Part shown: piece by piece, positions 24,913-35,894 of the stretch
How positions within the stretch are numbered: position 1 is the first letter of the stretch
How the letters are laid out: every line of letters begins with the position of its first letter
Assembly: GCA_009733575.1 (NCBI GenBank)
Contig: ML769434.1
Coordinates: 124,444-188,443, forward strand
Source of the DNA: Gymnopus androsaceus JB14
Lineage: Eukaryota; Basidiomycota; Agaricomycetes; Agaricales; Omphalotaceae
Direction: 5' to 3'
Length of the DNA: 64,000 nt
The notes under the pieces: model-generated
What the model saw: the letters and a program-made list of their open reading frames with translations, nothing else
Database searches by the model: none
What the model was told of the DNA's origin: nothing
Translations under genes and position numbers: made by a program

Positions 24913-27150
24913 ATGTCCAGTGCTCTCGACGACACGTACGCTACGCTGCCTCTCATTATCCAGGCGCGAAGCTCAGTTTTTTTTTCCTTGTCAGGTTCGG
25001 TGCTGTTATTATCGGCGTCATTGTCGCGTCTTTTCTCCTGGGCCGTTCGTATACACATTTTTTTCTTCCTGGGTCCTTCTTCCCTCTGTTTTCTGTCGCA
25101 GTCTCCGCTCTGCAAGCCTTTATCTACTTCAGTCAAACAAACGATACTCCCCCGATTCGTACCTTGGCAAGCCTGTTTTTCTATCTTCCAACGCTTTTTC
25201 CTGCATGCTTATTGCGTCCTTCTCACCTCAGGTTGCATTAGTGGTCTTTTTCGACTTTGTACATCAAGCGCTGATTAGCCACACTGGTGCCGCCGTTCTT
25301 TGTCAATGTACCGCGTTTTTTTTTGACTCATCGTTCGATACTTGCAGGTTACTACTATCTCGTCACCAACTATGCGTCGCCTGTTGCCCTTGGAACGGTT
25401 ATCTGGTACGTGCACCTTTCGTCTTATCTTATACAGTACGTTGCTGAATATAACTTTAGGAGTCTTTTGGTAAGCTACTTGTCTGCTCGTTGATTTTCGT
25501 CCACTTATTCATATGACTGCGTCAAGGTCGAGGTTCTTTTCAACGTATGTGCATGGCAGCGATTCTGCGAAACGTTCATGGACTGACTCGTCGTCTTTAC
25601 TTACAGGGCTTCACTGCATTCTTGGTTCAAAGGTGTGTATGGTATGGCTGTCGATATCGCGTCTCGCTCATTGCAACTATATAGCTTCCTTACCTGGAGG
25701 ATTTATAAGCGTAGCTGTGTTTTCCGCTCCTATATCCTTTCGGTAGTTGACATTAGCAAATAGTGAGCGAGCGGAACTTGTGGCTCACGGGTATAGTAGT
25801 ATGTTCTCCCTCCCTAAAGTACCTCGTCTATACGCTAATTCTCGATCCAGAGCTCTATTGTGCTTGCCGAATTGGGTGCGAATTTTTGTGATTTCTAAAT
25901 ATCTGTTTCTTACCTTGGTTTTGCTGTTTAGGCTGTGTCATTGGTATGTGGAATCCCGTCCTTCATGGTGATCCTTTAATTGCTGAAAACTGTTTTCTCA
26001 AAAGCCTTCGGAGCCATTTCGTTCGTGTTTGCAGCTTCCTTCAGCTTTCGCTAATCAAATTTTCTATAGCTTGGCTCGCGTTCGTACCTTCGTTGAATTG
26101 GCCGAAGATCTCAAGGTACGTATTTTCCTGCACAAAGAATGGCGCATTTTATGTCTGCTTTCTAGGGGCTCTCGATCACAGTCAATGCTCTCGCAGCTGC
26201 AGGAGACGTTCTCATTGCCTTGGTCCTTTGCTTCCTTTTGCAAACCTCCAAGACCGGTTTCGGAAGGCAAGTGTTCTCGTTACGTCTTGCGGTCCATTTT
26301 TAATTTGCCGTGTTCTATAGGTCGAACACTATTCTCAATAAATTGGTTGGTTGCGTCGCTCATTGTTCGATAATGTTGTTTCTCACCAAATGTATTTATA
26401 GACTCTCTTTGCTGTAAATACTGGACTTTTGACTAGGTTCGTGCTATGGTCCTATGTGCTGTTGGCTGTGCCTCACAGTGTTGGCTATAATAATAGTCTT
26501 TGCGCTGTGGCCTCTTTGGTTTCGGTAAGCTTTTCGATCACAACGTGTCTTTGATGCTAACGATCCATGTATATAAGATTCTAGCTGCACCGGACACTTT
26601 TATTTACATCACATTCTTCTTTGCGATGGGTCGTTGTACGTCCGATAACTCTTCCCCGCAATTTGCGTCTCAAGCTGATGCCCTTCCGCACAGTGTACAC
26701 AAATTCCCTCCTTGCCACTCTCAATGCTCGCAACGCGATTCGTAGAGCAGGTGATAATGTCCAGTCTACCTCCGGCATCAACATTCCAGTCTCTTCATTC
26801 AGCAACAGCTTCAATAAGGTCGCTTCCTTTACTTCCAAGGTTCGTCACTTCTTGATTTTGCATGTAATGGTTAATACTGAGCTTGATTTAATTCTTCCAC
26901 CCAGAAGTTCCGTACTCCAGGGGAAATCTCGATCCAGGTCGAAACTACCAAGGAGGAAAGGATGGGAGACTTTGGAAGTCCTCAAGGATCAGAGTACGAA
27001 TTGTCCAAGACATGTTCGACCTGGCAATCTCTCGCAAGGTGTACGTGTTTTAACCTGCTTCGTTCATACTTGACTAGACTCTGATTCAACTCACAGGATA
27101 TCGAGTCGAACGTCAGCCTTCCGAGCCCTGCTCATTTCAATGCTGTCTAA
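24913..27150 (+). CDS. DUF6534 seven-helix membrane protein
   Basis: A large agaricomycete family of unknown function with seven predicted helices and a C-terminal DUF6534 region. Exon 1 is 24913-24935 and splices to 24995, giving MSSALDDTFGAVIIGVIVASFLLG. Further exons encode SALQAFIYFSQTNDTP, ALISHTGYYYLVTNYASPVA and GFTAFLVQ-type sequence. A later exon encodes TFVELAEDLK (about 26090), LAAAGDVLIALVLCFLLQTS (about 26190) and AAPDTFIYITFFFAMGRLYT. It then reads NSLLATLNARNAIR, the signature C-terminal motif, and ends SNVSLPSPAHFNAV with TAA at 27148-27150. About ten exons; not every boundary was checked. Ligands are unknown. Confidence 0.8.
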
Positions 27151-27587
27151 TTTGGTTGAGGTGTTGCGAGGAAAAAACCTGCTATTTACTGATTTCTTCG
27201 AATTCTCATCATCGTCACATCGAAACGATTCATTTATCTTTGCATCTTGGAAATGTTATACCAGTTTCACCTGAGATAGGTGGATGATTTTGCTTGCTAT
27301 ATCTCTGATATGTCTCCCTCATCTGTTCTTTCCTTTGGTTTTTTTCCGGCATCGATCGTTGCCGTGACATTCGTTTTCATCTGTATCATACTACGTATTG
27401 ACCTGAAATCGCTGCTGTATATAATAACAACAACAAAAGATGTTTTGTTCTCGAACTGTGATGCTTTCATTTGAGAAATTGAGTTGTGAAGTTGTGACAA
27501 CGCGGTCAAAGCAAGTTATCGCAAGACATACATTTCTTATATACCTCGATTGATACAATATGATATGTTGGAACAAGTACTGTACAC
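27151..27587. other. Intergenic
   Basis: Convergent 3' ends of two genes. The part from about 27490 (ggtcaaagcaagtta) is also found near 31620 and so belongs to the tandem duplication. Confidence 0.5.
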
Positions 27588-30500
27588 CTATTTTGCTTTT
27601 AATATTTCGACAAGTTGTTCAATGGATGTAGCGAGCCGTGACAGGCTGTTATCGGCAAGTTGTTGCTCCATGGATGCAGCGAGCCGTGCCAGGCTGTTAT
27701 CGACAAGTTGTTGTTCCATGGATGTGGCGAGCCGTGACAAGCTATTCTCGATGGACATCAGTCGCTGGTTCAGCTCGTCCGAAACAACAAGCTGAGAAGG
27801 TGCCCCACCACTACCGGCGGCAGGGGCGGCTACTGCAGTAGTAGATACAGCAGGTTTCGGAACTTCAGGGACAAAGTCGTCAAACTTGTCATCCAAGATT
27901 AGCTCCGGCGAAACATAGGGAGCCAGGTCTGGAAATTTGACCGTCTCGACAGCGTATCGAATGGGACGCGTCTCTTTATAAAAGTCGCCATAGTCTGGAC
28001 AAGCTACGTATCCGAGACAAGCGTATTCTTGTCCTCCAGGAAGACTCTGAGTGATGAGGATCTTGAATGCGTAGAGTCGGCGACACGAGAGGTCAACTAG
28101 AGCCCATGCTTTCCACGACCATGCATTCAACTTTCCACTGTTTTTCTCTTCTCCAGCACCGTATTTATCTAGAGCGATTTCCGATTCGCCTGTTTCGAGT
28201 GCGCCGTAGACAAGCTTTTTCATCCAGTCTACACTTAGCACTACGTTGCCAACCTGGACTGAACGTTCACTGTTGCCCTTTTTTACATGAACTTTATGCC
28301 GTTCCCAAGAGACCGGATCTTCCACGTAGAAGAATCCAAAATCATCCTTGTCGGCTGTTATTGGAGCATATACAGGACAAACATAGTCAAGAACGAGGGA
28401 ACATTCCTCATCCTCGACATCCGTCAACACAAGCTTGATTCGAAGAGGCCTCTGTCGGGCAACGAAAGCTCGATTCCACCACCTAACCTGCAGCTTTGCA
28501 TCCTCTTCGGATCGGGGCACGGAAACTCCAAACGCCAACGACCAAGTCTGTCGGGGATCGACAGAATATGGTAGCGCTACACCGTCCAATAGTTCCACCG
28601 ACTTCACTGGTTTATACTCCTCATCACCAACGAGACGATAGAACGCGGTAACGGACGAGAAGGAGATGGGAGCTAAAGAGCCAGCTGGATGTTTATTGAA
28701 AACCGAAATAGTTCCCGTAAAGTAATCGGTTTCACCATTGGCAAACTTTGGATTAGCGGCAAGCGGTGGTTCCGAAAGTGTTTTCAACACTACGGGAAGA
28801 TTGGGAGTCGTGCGGGTTTTGAAATCTTTTCGAGCCTCTCGAGGTGTTTCCTCGAGTAGTTGACCGCTGACTCGTTGGACCTCCGGTAGAACGTAGGGAG
28901 TGTTGGATTTGTAGGCTCGTAAACCACCTTCAGAAAATTCACGAACCTCACTAGACAAGGTGCAGGAAGTGATGTCGATAGGACAGAATCGGATGGACGG
29001 TGTGTCGGAAGTCGCAGCCTTGGCAGTGATTTTGATTCCAGCAATAGCCCCTTCCGAGGACAGCACCCACTCTGCCATTGCATACTCCTCCATTGGCGCG
29101 CGACTGACGGAAAATCAGCGTCTGATGAGTGATATCAACGACTTTGGAAAGCACTTCCAAATCTTTGGTATTGAAAATCTTGAACAAGTACGGCTCTGAG
29201 ATGGACGGCCATCCTACTTGGACAAGGATGCTGGGCAAATTGGGCGCACCACCTCGATATTTCCAGCGAAGAAGACGAGCTACAGAGGCCTCGACCTTTG
29301 CAAAGGGCACGGTTTCGAGGTTTGTGTCTGCGACCTCTGCCCAGACCTCCATAGTATTGTGATAATAATTAATGATGCCTCTGGAAAAGGCGAAAAAGTT
29401 GCCATAAGGATAGTCGGAATGGTGTTCTGACCGATGGGATCCAGCCTGACAGGGATGCTGAGTACTACAGCAATCATAGGTCTTGTTCCCAGAGTCGTAT
29501 GCTGCACGATGGAAGGAACAAGACTTTTCCCCGTTCGTGGAATCGCGGTACTCCTTTTCACATTGGATGCAGACAAACGTCTGTTCCTTCGCCGACTCGT
29601 TTATCTGAACAGCCAAACCCCGAATACCCTCTACGATAGAAGTACTAACGCTCTCATTGAGAGACTGTTCCAAACGGTCTTGGTTTTGTTGCAAGACAAC
29701 AGAAATGCTACTGTTGAGCTGCTCCATGACTTTGTCATCCACCGAAAGCTTCATCTCACTCGCGAATTGTTTCACGAGCGCTTCGTTCCCCTTTACAGCG
29801 TCCAACCCACCATGAGCAGCGACGAATTTCTCGGCAGCCTCATCTTCAGGATCAGAAGGGATAGGACGAGTGAGGATATCCAGCTGTACGCTTTGGTGAA
29901 TCTGCAAGCTGATCAGAAGGTCGTTCGTGCATTCGCTCAACGAAGAGGCGCACGATGCGAACCGATCCTTGTTATGCACACTAAGACGTCGAGTGAGGGC
30001 ACTCTGCCTCCGATACATCTGAATGAGAGCAGCGGCTTTCTTCAGTATGTCGTTCATACGATCGATGACTTGCCTAGTGGAGGAGGTGACATTGATCTCT
30101 TTGAGTGCAGGGAGATGGGAAAGCATAAATGTACAGCGCTGTACGAGATCTGTACATTTAGAATCAACGTCCCGAGCGCGTTGTTCGACAGCGATAATGG
30201 CTTTTATGATGACGAATGCGGGGGTGACGAAAGGAAGGACTTTGCCTAGATCAGCGAGAGTGTCCATCACTTGAATTGCGTGTTGGACGTAGTCGGTAGC
30301 TTCGGTAACGATGCCGGAGGAGGAATCGCCACTACCAACAGCATCCTTGACGTTACTGGCAAGACTGACTACACCTACAATAAGGGTGGAAGCTGAACTG
30401 CTGCCACCTTCAACGATGGCTTCGCCTTCGTAGATACGTCCTTGACCTTTGGCGTCAAGACCAAAGATGTCGGTAGGGATATCTTGTAAAGGCCCAGCGT

Positions 30501-31196
30501 TGTCGTCCACAAAACTAGAATAGGGCGTCAAGATGAGTTGACAAAAATAGAGGAACTAGTATGCACCGAAGGATTTTGTCAATTGAAGTGCTGAGAGTAG
30601 AGGGATACACGAGGACTAGTCGAATGACCTTGATAGGATCTACAAGGAAGCAAGTGTTTGGCTGAGGAGCATCAGCTAAGATATTTGCACTTGCGTGAAG
30701 AGACTAACTTTAGTTGGCGCTCCTTTAGAGTCCCGTTCAGGTAACATCCCGTAGAGACTCGAAAGCTGTCCTTGGTCGTCTGCGACCTATATATCGTTGA
30801 ATAAAGGAAGGCAAGCTAAAGGCATACGACCTACAATTTGGATGTCTATTCCTACACCAGGCTGACGACTACTAGTATAATTGTCATCCAAGAGCTTTCC
30901 CCAATGCCGATTTTCATCGAGCCAATTTCTTGAAAAGCCTATAACTTTTATACTTCTTTGCTCAATATCCGATAGTCTTTGTGCAGCTTCGGCAAGTTCG
31001 GTCGCAAAGGATGTACCAGGATGAGAGAATATTATCGACTGGAACTATGTATAAGTATGGGGAACAAAGATGATAACGATGAAGAAATTCGACGTGCCCA
31101 TGACTTGTCCACTCCATTGGTGAAATTTGAGAGGACCTGAAGCGGAGTGGAATCAAAGTCAGGTGCAAGAGAACCTTGGTTAAGGTTGGGTACCAT
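27588..31196 (-). pseudogene. Copy 1: peroxiredoxin-like / helical bundle / CHORD-like fusion, frameshifted
   Basis: Same architecture as the copy at 31845-35222. Its 5' exons encode a degenerate 1-Cys-peroxiredoxin region (MVPNLNQGSLAPDF..., SHPGTSFATEL, VDPIKVIRLVLVYPS). They splice at 30514 to the large exon with the helical region, the CHORD-like motif (FVCIQCEKEYRDSTNGEKSC) and the C-terminal region. One extra G near 29090 (GCCAATGGAGG, against GCCAATGAGG in copy 2) shifts the frame within RANEEYAM. The large exon is thus open at 30531-28951 and again at 29093-27588. A one-base loss followed by a one-base gain in the first exon replaces about 17 residues of the peroxiredoxin region. Unlike copy 2 it keeps the full C-terminus, with three 16-residue coiled-coil units (SLSRLATSMEQQLVDN) and stop at 27588. 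It may be a pseudogene, or intact with a sequence error. Confidence 0.75.
27609..27755 (-). repeat. 48-bp coding minisatellite (three coiled-coil units)
   Basis: Three near-identical 16-codon units (SLSRLATSMEQQL type) end copy 1. Copy 2 has only one unit at the equivalent place (about 31725-31765), so the array has expanded or contracted since the duplication. Confidence 0.85.
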
Positions 31197-31844
31197 TGCG
31201 TGCAGCTTTTTTCTTGAGCAAGTTCTTGAGTTCCCCGTAAGCTTTTATGCGTCGTCGATCGGCAGTCTTGACACTTAATCATGATAGTCAAGTCATTGCC
31301 AGGCGCGTTAGATGGACGTTAAGATAGATAGATTAACACTTGGATGAACAGCTACTTGAATGGCAGTCTTGATTTCCATCTTGAAGAAATATCAGAATAA
31401 CACTCTAAAAAAGACTCTATTCTAATGACTCATTTCACTGTACAGTAATAGACAAGAGCGATTCAAATAAATCCGTAGAATAAGATCATAGTAGAATAAA
31501 ATCATATATGCAGAAGCTGCTGATAATTTCTATAACGAAGCAACCATTTCATTGGCTCGCCTGTCGGATCTCTCCCGCCTTCTGGTACTATACGCGTAGG
31601 GTTTCATTTGAGTGATGGTCAAAGCAAGCTATCACAAGAGACACACTGAGATACTTCGATTGATACAATGATACATATTAGAACAAGTACTTTACACCTA
31701 TTTTGCTTTTAATATCTCGACAAGTTGTTCCATGGATGTAGCGAGCCGTGACAGGCTATTATCGATGGACATCAGTCGCTGGCTCAGCTCGTCCGGAATA
31801 ACAAGCTGAGAAGGTGCTCCATCCACTACTGGCGCCAGAGGCTG

Positions 31845-34800
31845 CTACTGCAGGAGCAGATACAGCAGGTTTCGGAACTTCAGGGACAAAGTCGTCGATA
31901 CATTGTCATCCAAGATTAGCTCCTGCGAAACATAAGGAGCCAGTTCTGGGAACTTGACCGTCTCGACAGCGTATCGAATGGGGCGCGTCTCTTTATAAAA
32001 GTCGCCATACTCTGGACAAGCTACGTATCCGAGACAAGCGTATTCTTGTCCTCCAGAGAGATTCTGGGTGATGAGGATTTTGAATGCGTAGAGTCGGCGA
32101 CACGAGAGGTCAACTAGAGCCCATGCTTTCCACGACCATGCATCCAACTGTCCGCTGTTTTTCTCTTCGCCAATATAATATTTATCTAGAGGGATCTCCG
32201 ATTCGCCGGTTTTGAGTGCGTTGTAGACAATCGTTTTTATCCTGTCTAGGCTCAGCTCATTGTTCCCAATCTTGACTGTACCTTCAGTGTTGCCTTTTGC
32301 TACGTGAACTCCATGTCGTTCCCAGAAGACGGGATCGTCCACGTAGAAGAATCCAAGATCATCCTTGTCTGCTCCCGACGGAGCGAATACACGACAAACA
32401 TAGTCGAGAACGAGGGAGCATTCCTCATCCTCGACATCCGTCAGCACAAGCTTAATTCGAAGAGGTCTCTGTCGGGCAACGAAGGCTCGATTCCACCAAT
32501 TAACCTTCAGCTTTACATCCTCTTCCGATCGGGGTACGGAAACTCCAAACGTCAGCGACCAAGTCTGTCGGGGATCGACAGAATACGGTAGCGCTACACC
32601 ATCCAATAGTTCCACCGACTTTACTGGTTTATACTCCTCATCACCAACGAGACGATAGAACGCGGTAACAGACGAGAAGGAGATGGGAGCTAAAGAGCCA
32701 GCTGGATGTTTATTGAAAACCGAAATAGTTCCCGTGAAGTAGTCGGTTTCACCATTGGCAAACTTTGGATTAGCGGCAAGCGGTGGTTCCGAAAGTGTTT
32801 TCAACACTACGGGAAGATTGGGAGTCGTGCGGGTTTTGAAATCTTTTCGAGCCTCTCGAGGTGTTTCCTCGAGTAGTTGACCGCTGACTCGTTGGACCTC
32901 CGGTAGAACGTAGGGAGTGTTGGGTTTGTAGGCGCGTAAACCACCTTCAGACAATGTGCGAACCTCACCAGACTTGGTGCAGGAAGTGATGTCGATAGGA
33001 CAGAATCGGATGAACGGAGTGTCGGAAGTCGCAGCCTTGGCAGTGATTCTGATTCCAGCAATAACCCCTTCCGAGGACAGCACCCACTCTGCCATTGCAT
33101 ACTCCTCATTGGCGCGTGATTGACGGTAAATCAGCGTCTGATGAGTGATATCAACGACTTTGGAAAGCACTTCCAAATCTTTGGTGTTGAAAAACTTGAA
33201 AAGGTACGGCTCTGAGATGGACGGCGTTCCCACTCGGACAAGGATGGTGGGTACATCGGGCGCACCACCACGAGATTTCCAGCGAAGTAGACGAGCTACA
33301 GAGGCCTGGACCTTTTTAGAGGTTTCGAGGTTTGTATCTTCGACCTCTGCCCAGACTTCCGTAGTATCGACATAATTGGTGATACCTCTAGCAAAGGGGA
33401 AAAAGTTGCCATAAGGATAGTCGGAATGGTGTTCGGATCGATGAGATCCAGCCTGACAAGGATTTTTCGTGCTACAGCAAGCATAGTTCTTGGTCCAAGA
33501 GTCGTATTCCGCACGATGGAAGGAACAAGACTTTTCCCCATTCGTGGAATCACGGTACTCCTTTTCACACTGGATGCACACGAACGTCTGCTCTTTCGCC
33601 GACTCGTTGATCTGAGCAGCCAAACCCCGAATACCCTCTACGACAGAAGTGCTAACGCTCTCATTGAGAGACTGCTCCAAACGGTCTTGGTTTTGCTGCA
33701 AGACAACAGAGATGTTGCTGTTGAGCTGCTCCATGACTTTGTCATCCACCGAAAGCTTCATCTCACTCGCGAATTGTTTCACGAGCGCTTCGTTCCCCTT
33801 TACAGCGTCCAATCCACCATGAGCAGCGACGAATTTCTCGGCTGCCTCGTCTTCCGGATCAGAAGGGATAGGACGAGTGAGAATATCCAGCTGTACGCTT
33901 TGGTGAATTTGCAAGCTAATCATGAGATCGTTGGTGCATTCCTTCAGCGAAGAAGCAGACGATGCGAAACGATCCTTGTTATGCACACTAAGACGTCTAG
34001 TGAGGGCACTCTGTTTCCGATACGTCTGAATGAGAGCAGCGGCTTTCTTCAGCGTGTCGTTCATACGATCAATAACCTGCCTAGTGGAGGAGGTGACATT
34101 GATCTTTTTGAGTGCAGGGAGATGGGAAAGCATAAATGTACAACGCTGTACGAGATCTGTACATTTAGCATCAACATCGCGAGCGCGTTGTTCGACAGCG
34201 ATAATGGCTTTTATGATGACGAATGCAGGGGCGACGAAAGGAAGGACTTTGCCTAGATCGGCGAGAGTGTCCATCACTTGAATTGCGTGTTGGACGTAGT
34301 CGGTAGCTTCGGTAACGATGCCGGATGAGGAGGGGCTATCACCACCGCCACTGCCCACAGCATCCTTAACGTTACTGGCAAGACTAACAGCACCCGTAAT
34401 AAGGGTGGAAGCTGAGCTGCTGCCACCTCCAATGACGGCTTCACCTTCGTAGATACGTCCTTGACCTTTGGCGTCAAGACCGAAGATGTCGGTAGGGATA
34501 TCTTGCAAAGGTCCGGAGTTATCGTCCACAAAACTAGGATAGGGTGTCAAGATGAGCTAAAACAATAGAGCAACTACGTACCGAAGGATTTTGTCAATTG
34601 AAGTGCTGAGAATAGAGGGGTATGCAAGGACCAGTCGAATGGCCTTGTTAGGATCTACAAGGAAGCAAGTATTTGGCTGAGGAACATTAGCTAAGAGGTT
34701 TTCACTTGCGTCAAAAGACTAACTTTAGTTGGGGCTCCTTTAGAGTCCCGTTCAGGTAACATCCCGTAGAGACTCGAAAGCTGTCCTTGGTCGTCTGCGA

Positions 34801-35222
34801 CCTATATATCGTTGAGTAACTGACGGCACATGTAAAGGCATAGAACCTACAATCTGGATGTCTCTTCCTACACCAGGCTGACGACTATAGTAGTGATGCA
34901 AGAGCTTTCCCCAATGTCGATTTTCATCGAGCCAATTTCTTGAAAAGCCTACAACTTTTATACTTCTTTGTTCAATATCCGATAGTCTTCGTGCAACCTC
35001 GGCAAGTTCGGTCGCAAAGGATGTACCAGGATGAGAGAATACTATCGACTGGATTATATATAAGTATGAGAAACAAACTAAGATGAAGAAGGAAAGAAAG
35101 AATGGACACACCCATGATTGTGCACTCCATTGGTGAAATTTGAGAGGACCTGAAGCGGAGTGGGCCTCAAAGTTAGGTGCAAGAGAACCTGTGTTAAGAT
35201 TGGGTACCACTGCGCGGGGCAT
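31845..35222 (-). CDS. Copy 2: peroxiredoxin-like / helical bundle / CHORD-like fusion protein
   Basis: Five exons: 35222-35112, 35048-34851, 34801-34724, 34676-34582 and 34533-31845. They splice in frame to one 1,056-residue protein. Residues 1-161 match 1-Cys peroxiredoxin: LNTGSLAPNFEAHSASG, VFSHPG...TELAEVARRL, GRDIQIVADDQGQLSSLYGM and VDPNKAIRLVLAYPS. The DFTPVCT segment with the peroxidatic Cys is replaced by TSFA, so it should lack peroxidase activity. Residues about 240-380 look like a HeLo/MLKL-type four-helix region (LADLGKVLPFVAPAFVIIKA, then basic helices). Residues 480-525 have a CHORD-like Cys/His pattern (Cys480, 483, 497, His500, Cys513, 514, 520, His525). The remaining ~500 residues are unassigned. 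Compared with copy 1, a two-base difference near 31900 shifts the last codons and removes the coiled-coil end. Function unknown; cell-death or stress sensing is inference. Confidence 0.75.
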
Positions 35223-35894
35223 TTCAGCTTTTTTTCTTGAGAGAATGGTTTCTCGCAAGGTTTTTATGGGTCGCCTTGACACTTAATCATTCATGATAGT
35301 CATTGGGCGCGATAGATAGATTAAAGCCATCACTTCAATCCTGACAGAAGAGTGTCTACTGAGGGATACGCGGTAAAGATACGCCCCCGATTAACAGTTA
35401 TGACGCGAACGTGCAAGGGAGTTGACAAGAGACATGATAGATCTGCCAGTAGTGAGCGCTCAGCGAGCTCGTGGGAGTCCGGTACAACGGGCCGGTACTT
35501 TCTTGATCCGCTCATCGTCGCTGCGTCGCTTCTCTCAACTCAACCACCATCTCTCGCTTGCTCACTCTGTTCAATATTCTGTTTTGCTGACTTTCTGTAT
35601 TCATTCTTGGACACAAGGACGCTGAAACGCTTGTATAAGCATATATTCCTGTATTCCTAACTGCATGTAAGCTCTACCACAACTGTTTTCAGCTGGTCGT
35701 AGGGCGCCTGGCACCCTGTATCCTGACTTTTCCTGCTATTATCCCTGTTGTGTCATGTGTCTGTCGTTGAATTACTCAAAATCCGTTTTTAACCTCGTCA
35801 AATCTCCTTACAGAAAGAGTTTTTTTTAGTTTGTTTTTACTTCTGCAAGACCGACAAAGTCCTAGTCGTTAAACTATTCGTGCTGTTTGAAATT
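35223..35894. other. Divergent promoter region
   Basis: Lies between the minus-strand fusion gene and the plus-strand CPSF6-like gene. No gene recognised. Pyrimidine-rich tracts (about 35800-35850) precede the CPSF6-like start, as is common in basidiomycete promoters. Confidence 0.5.

Larger units (their letters stand above)
27470..35300 (-). repeat. Tandem duplication of a ~4-kb gene unit
   Basis: The unit at about 27470-31300 is repeated at about 31610-35300 in the same orientation. Similarity covers coding exons, introns, upstream sequence and the 3' flank, at clearly over 90% in most of the coding region. Boundaries are approximate. Confidence 0.9.

Noticed and set aside
29434..30249. 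Long plus-strand ORF of 271 codons (and its twin at 33426-34256)
   Set aside because: It is antisense to the conserved helical-bundle/CHORD-like exon in both copies. The minus strand carries the recognisable domains.
34752..35282. A separate stand-alone peroxiredoxin gene of 176 residues
   Set aside because: That open frame reads through introns. Spliced exons match peroxiredoxin better and lead in phase into the large downstream exon.
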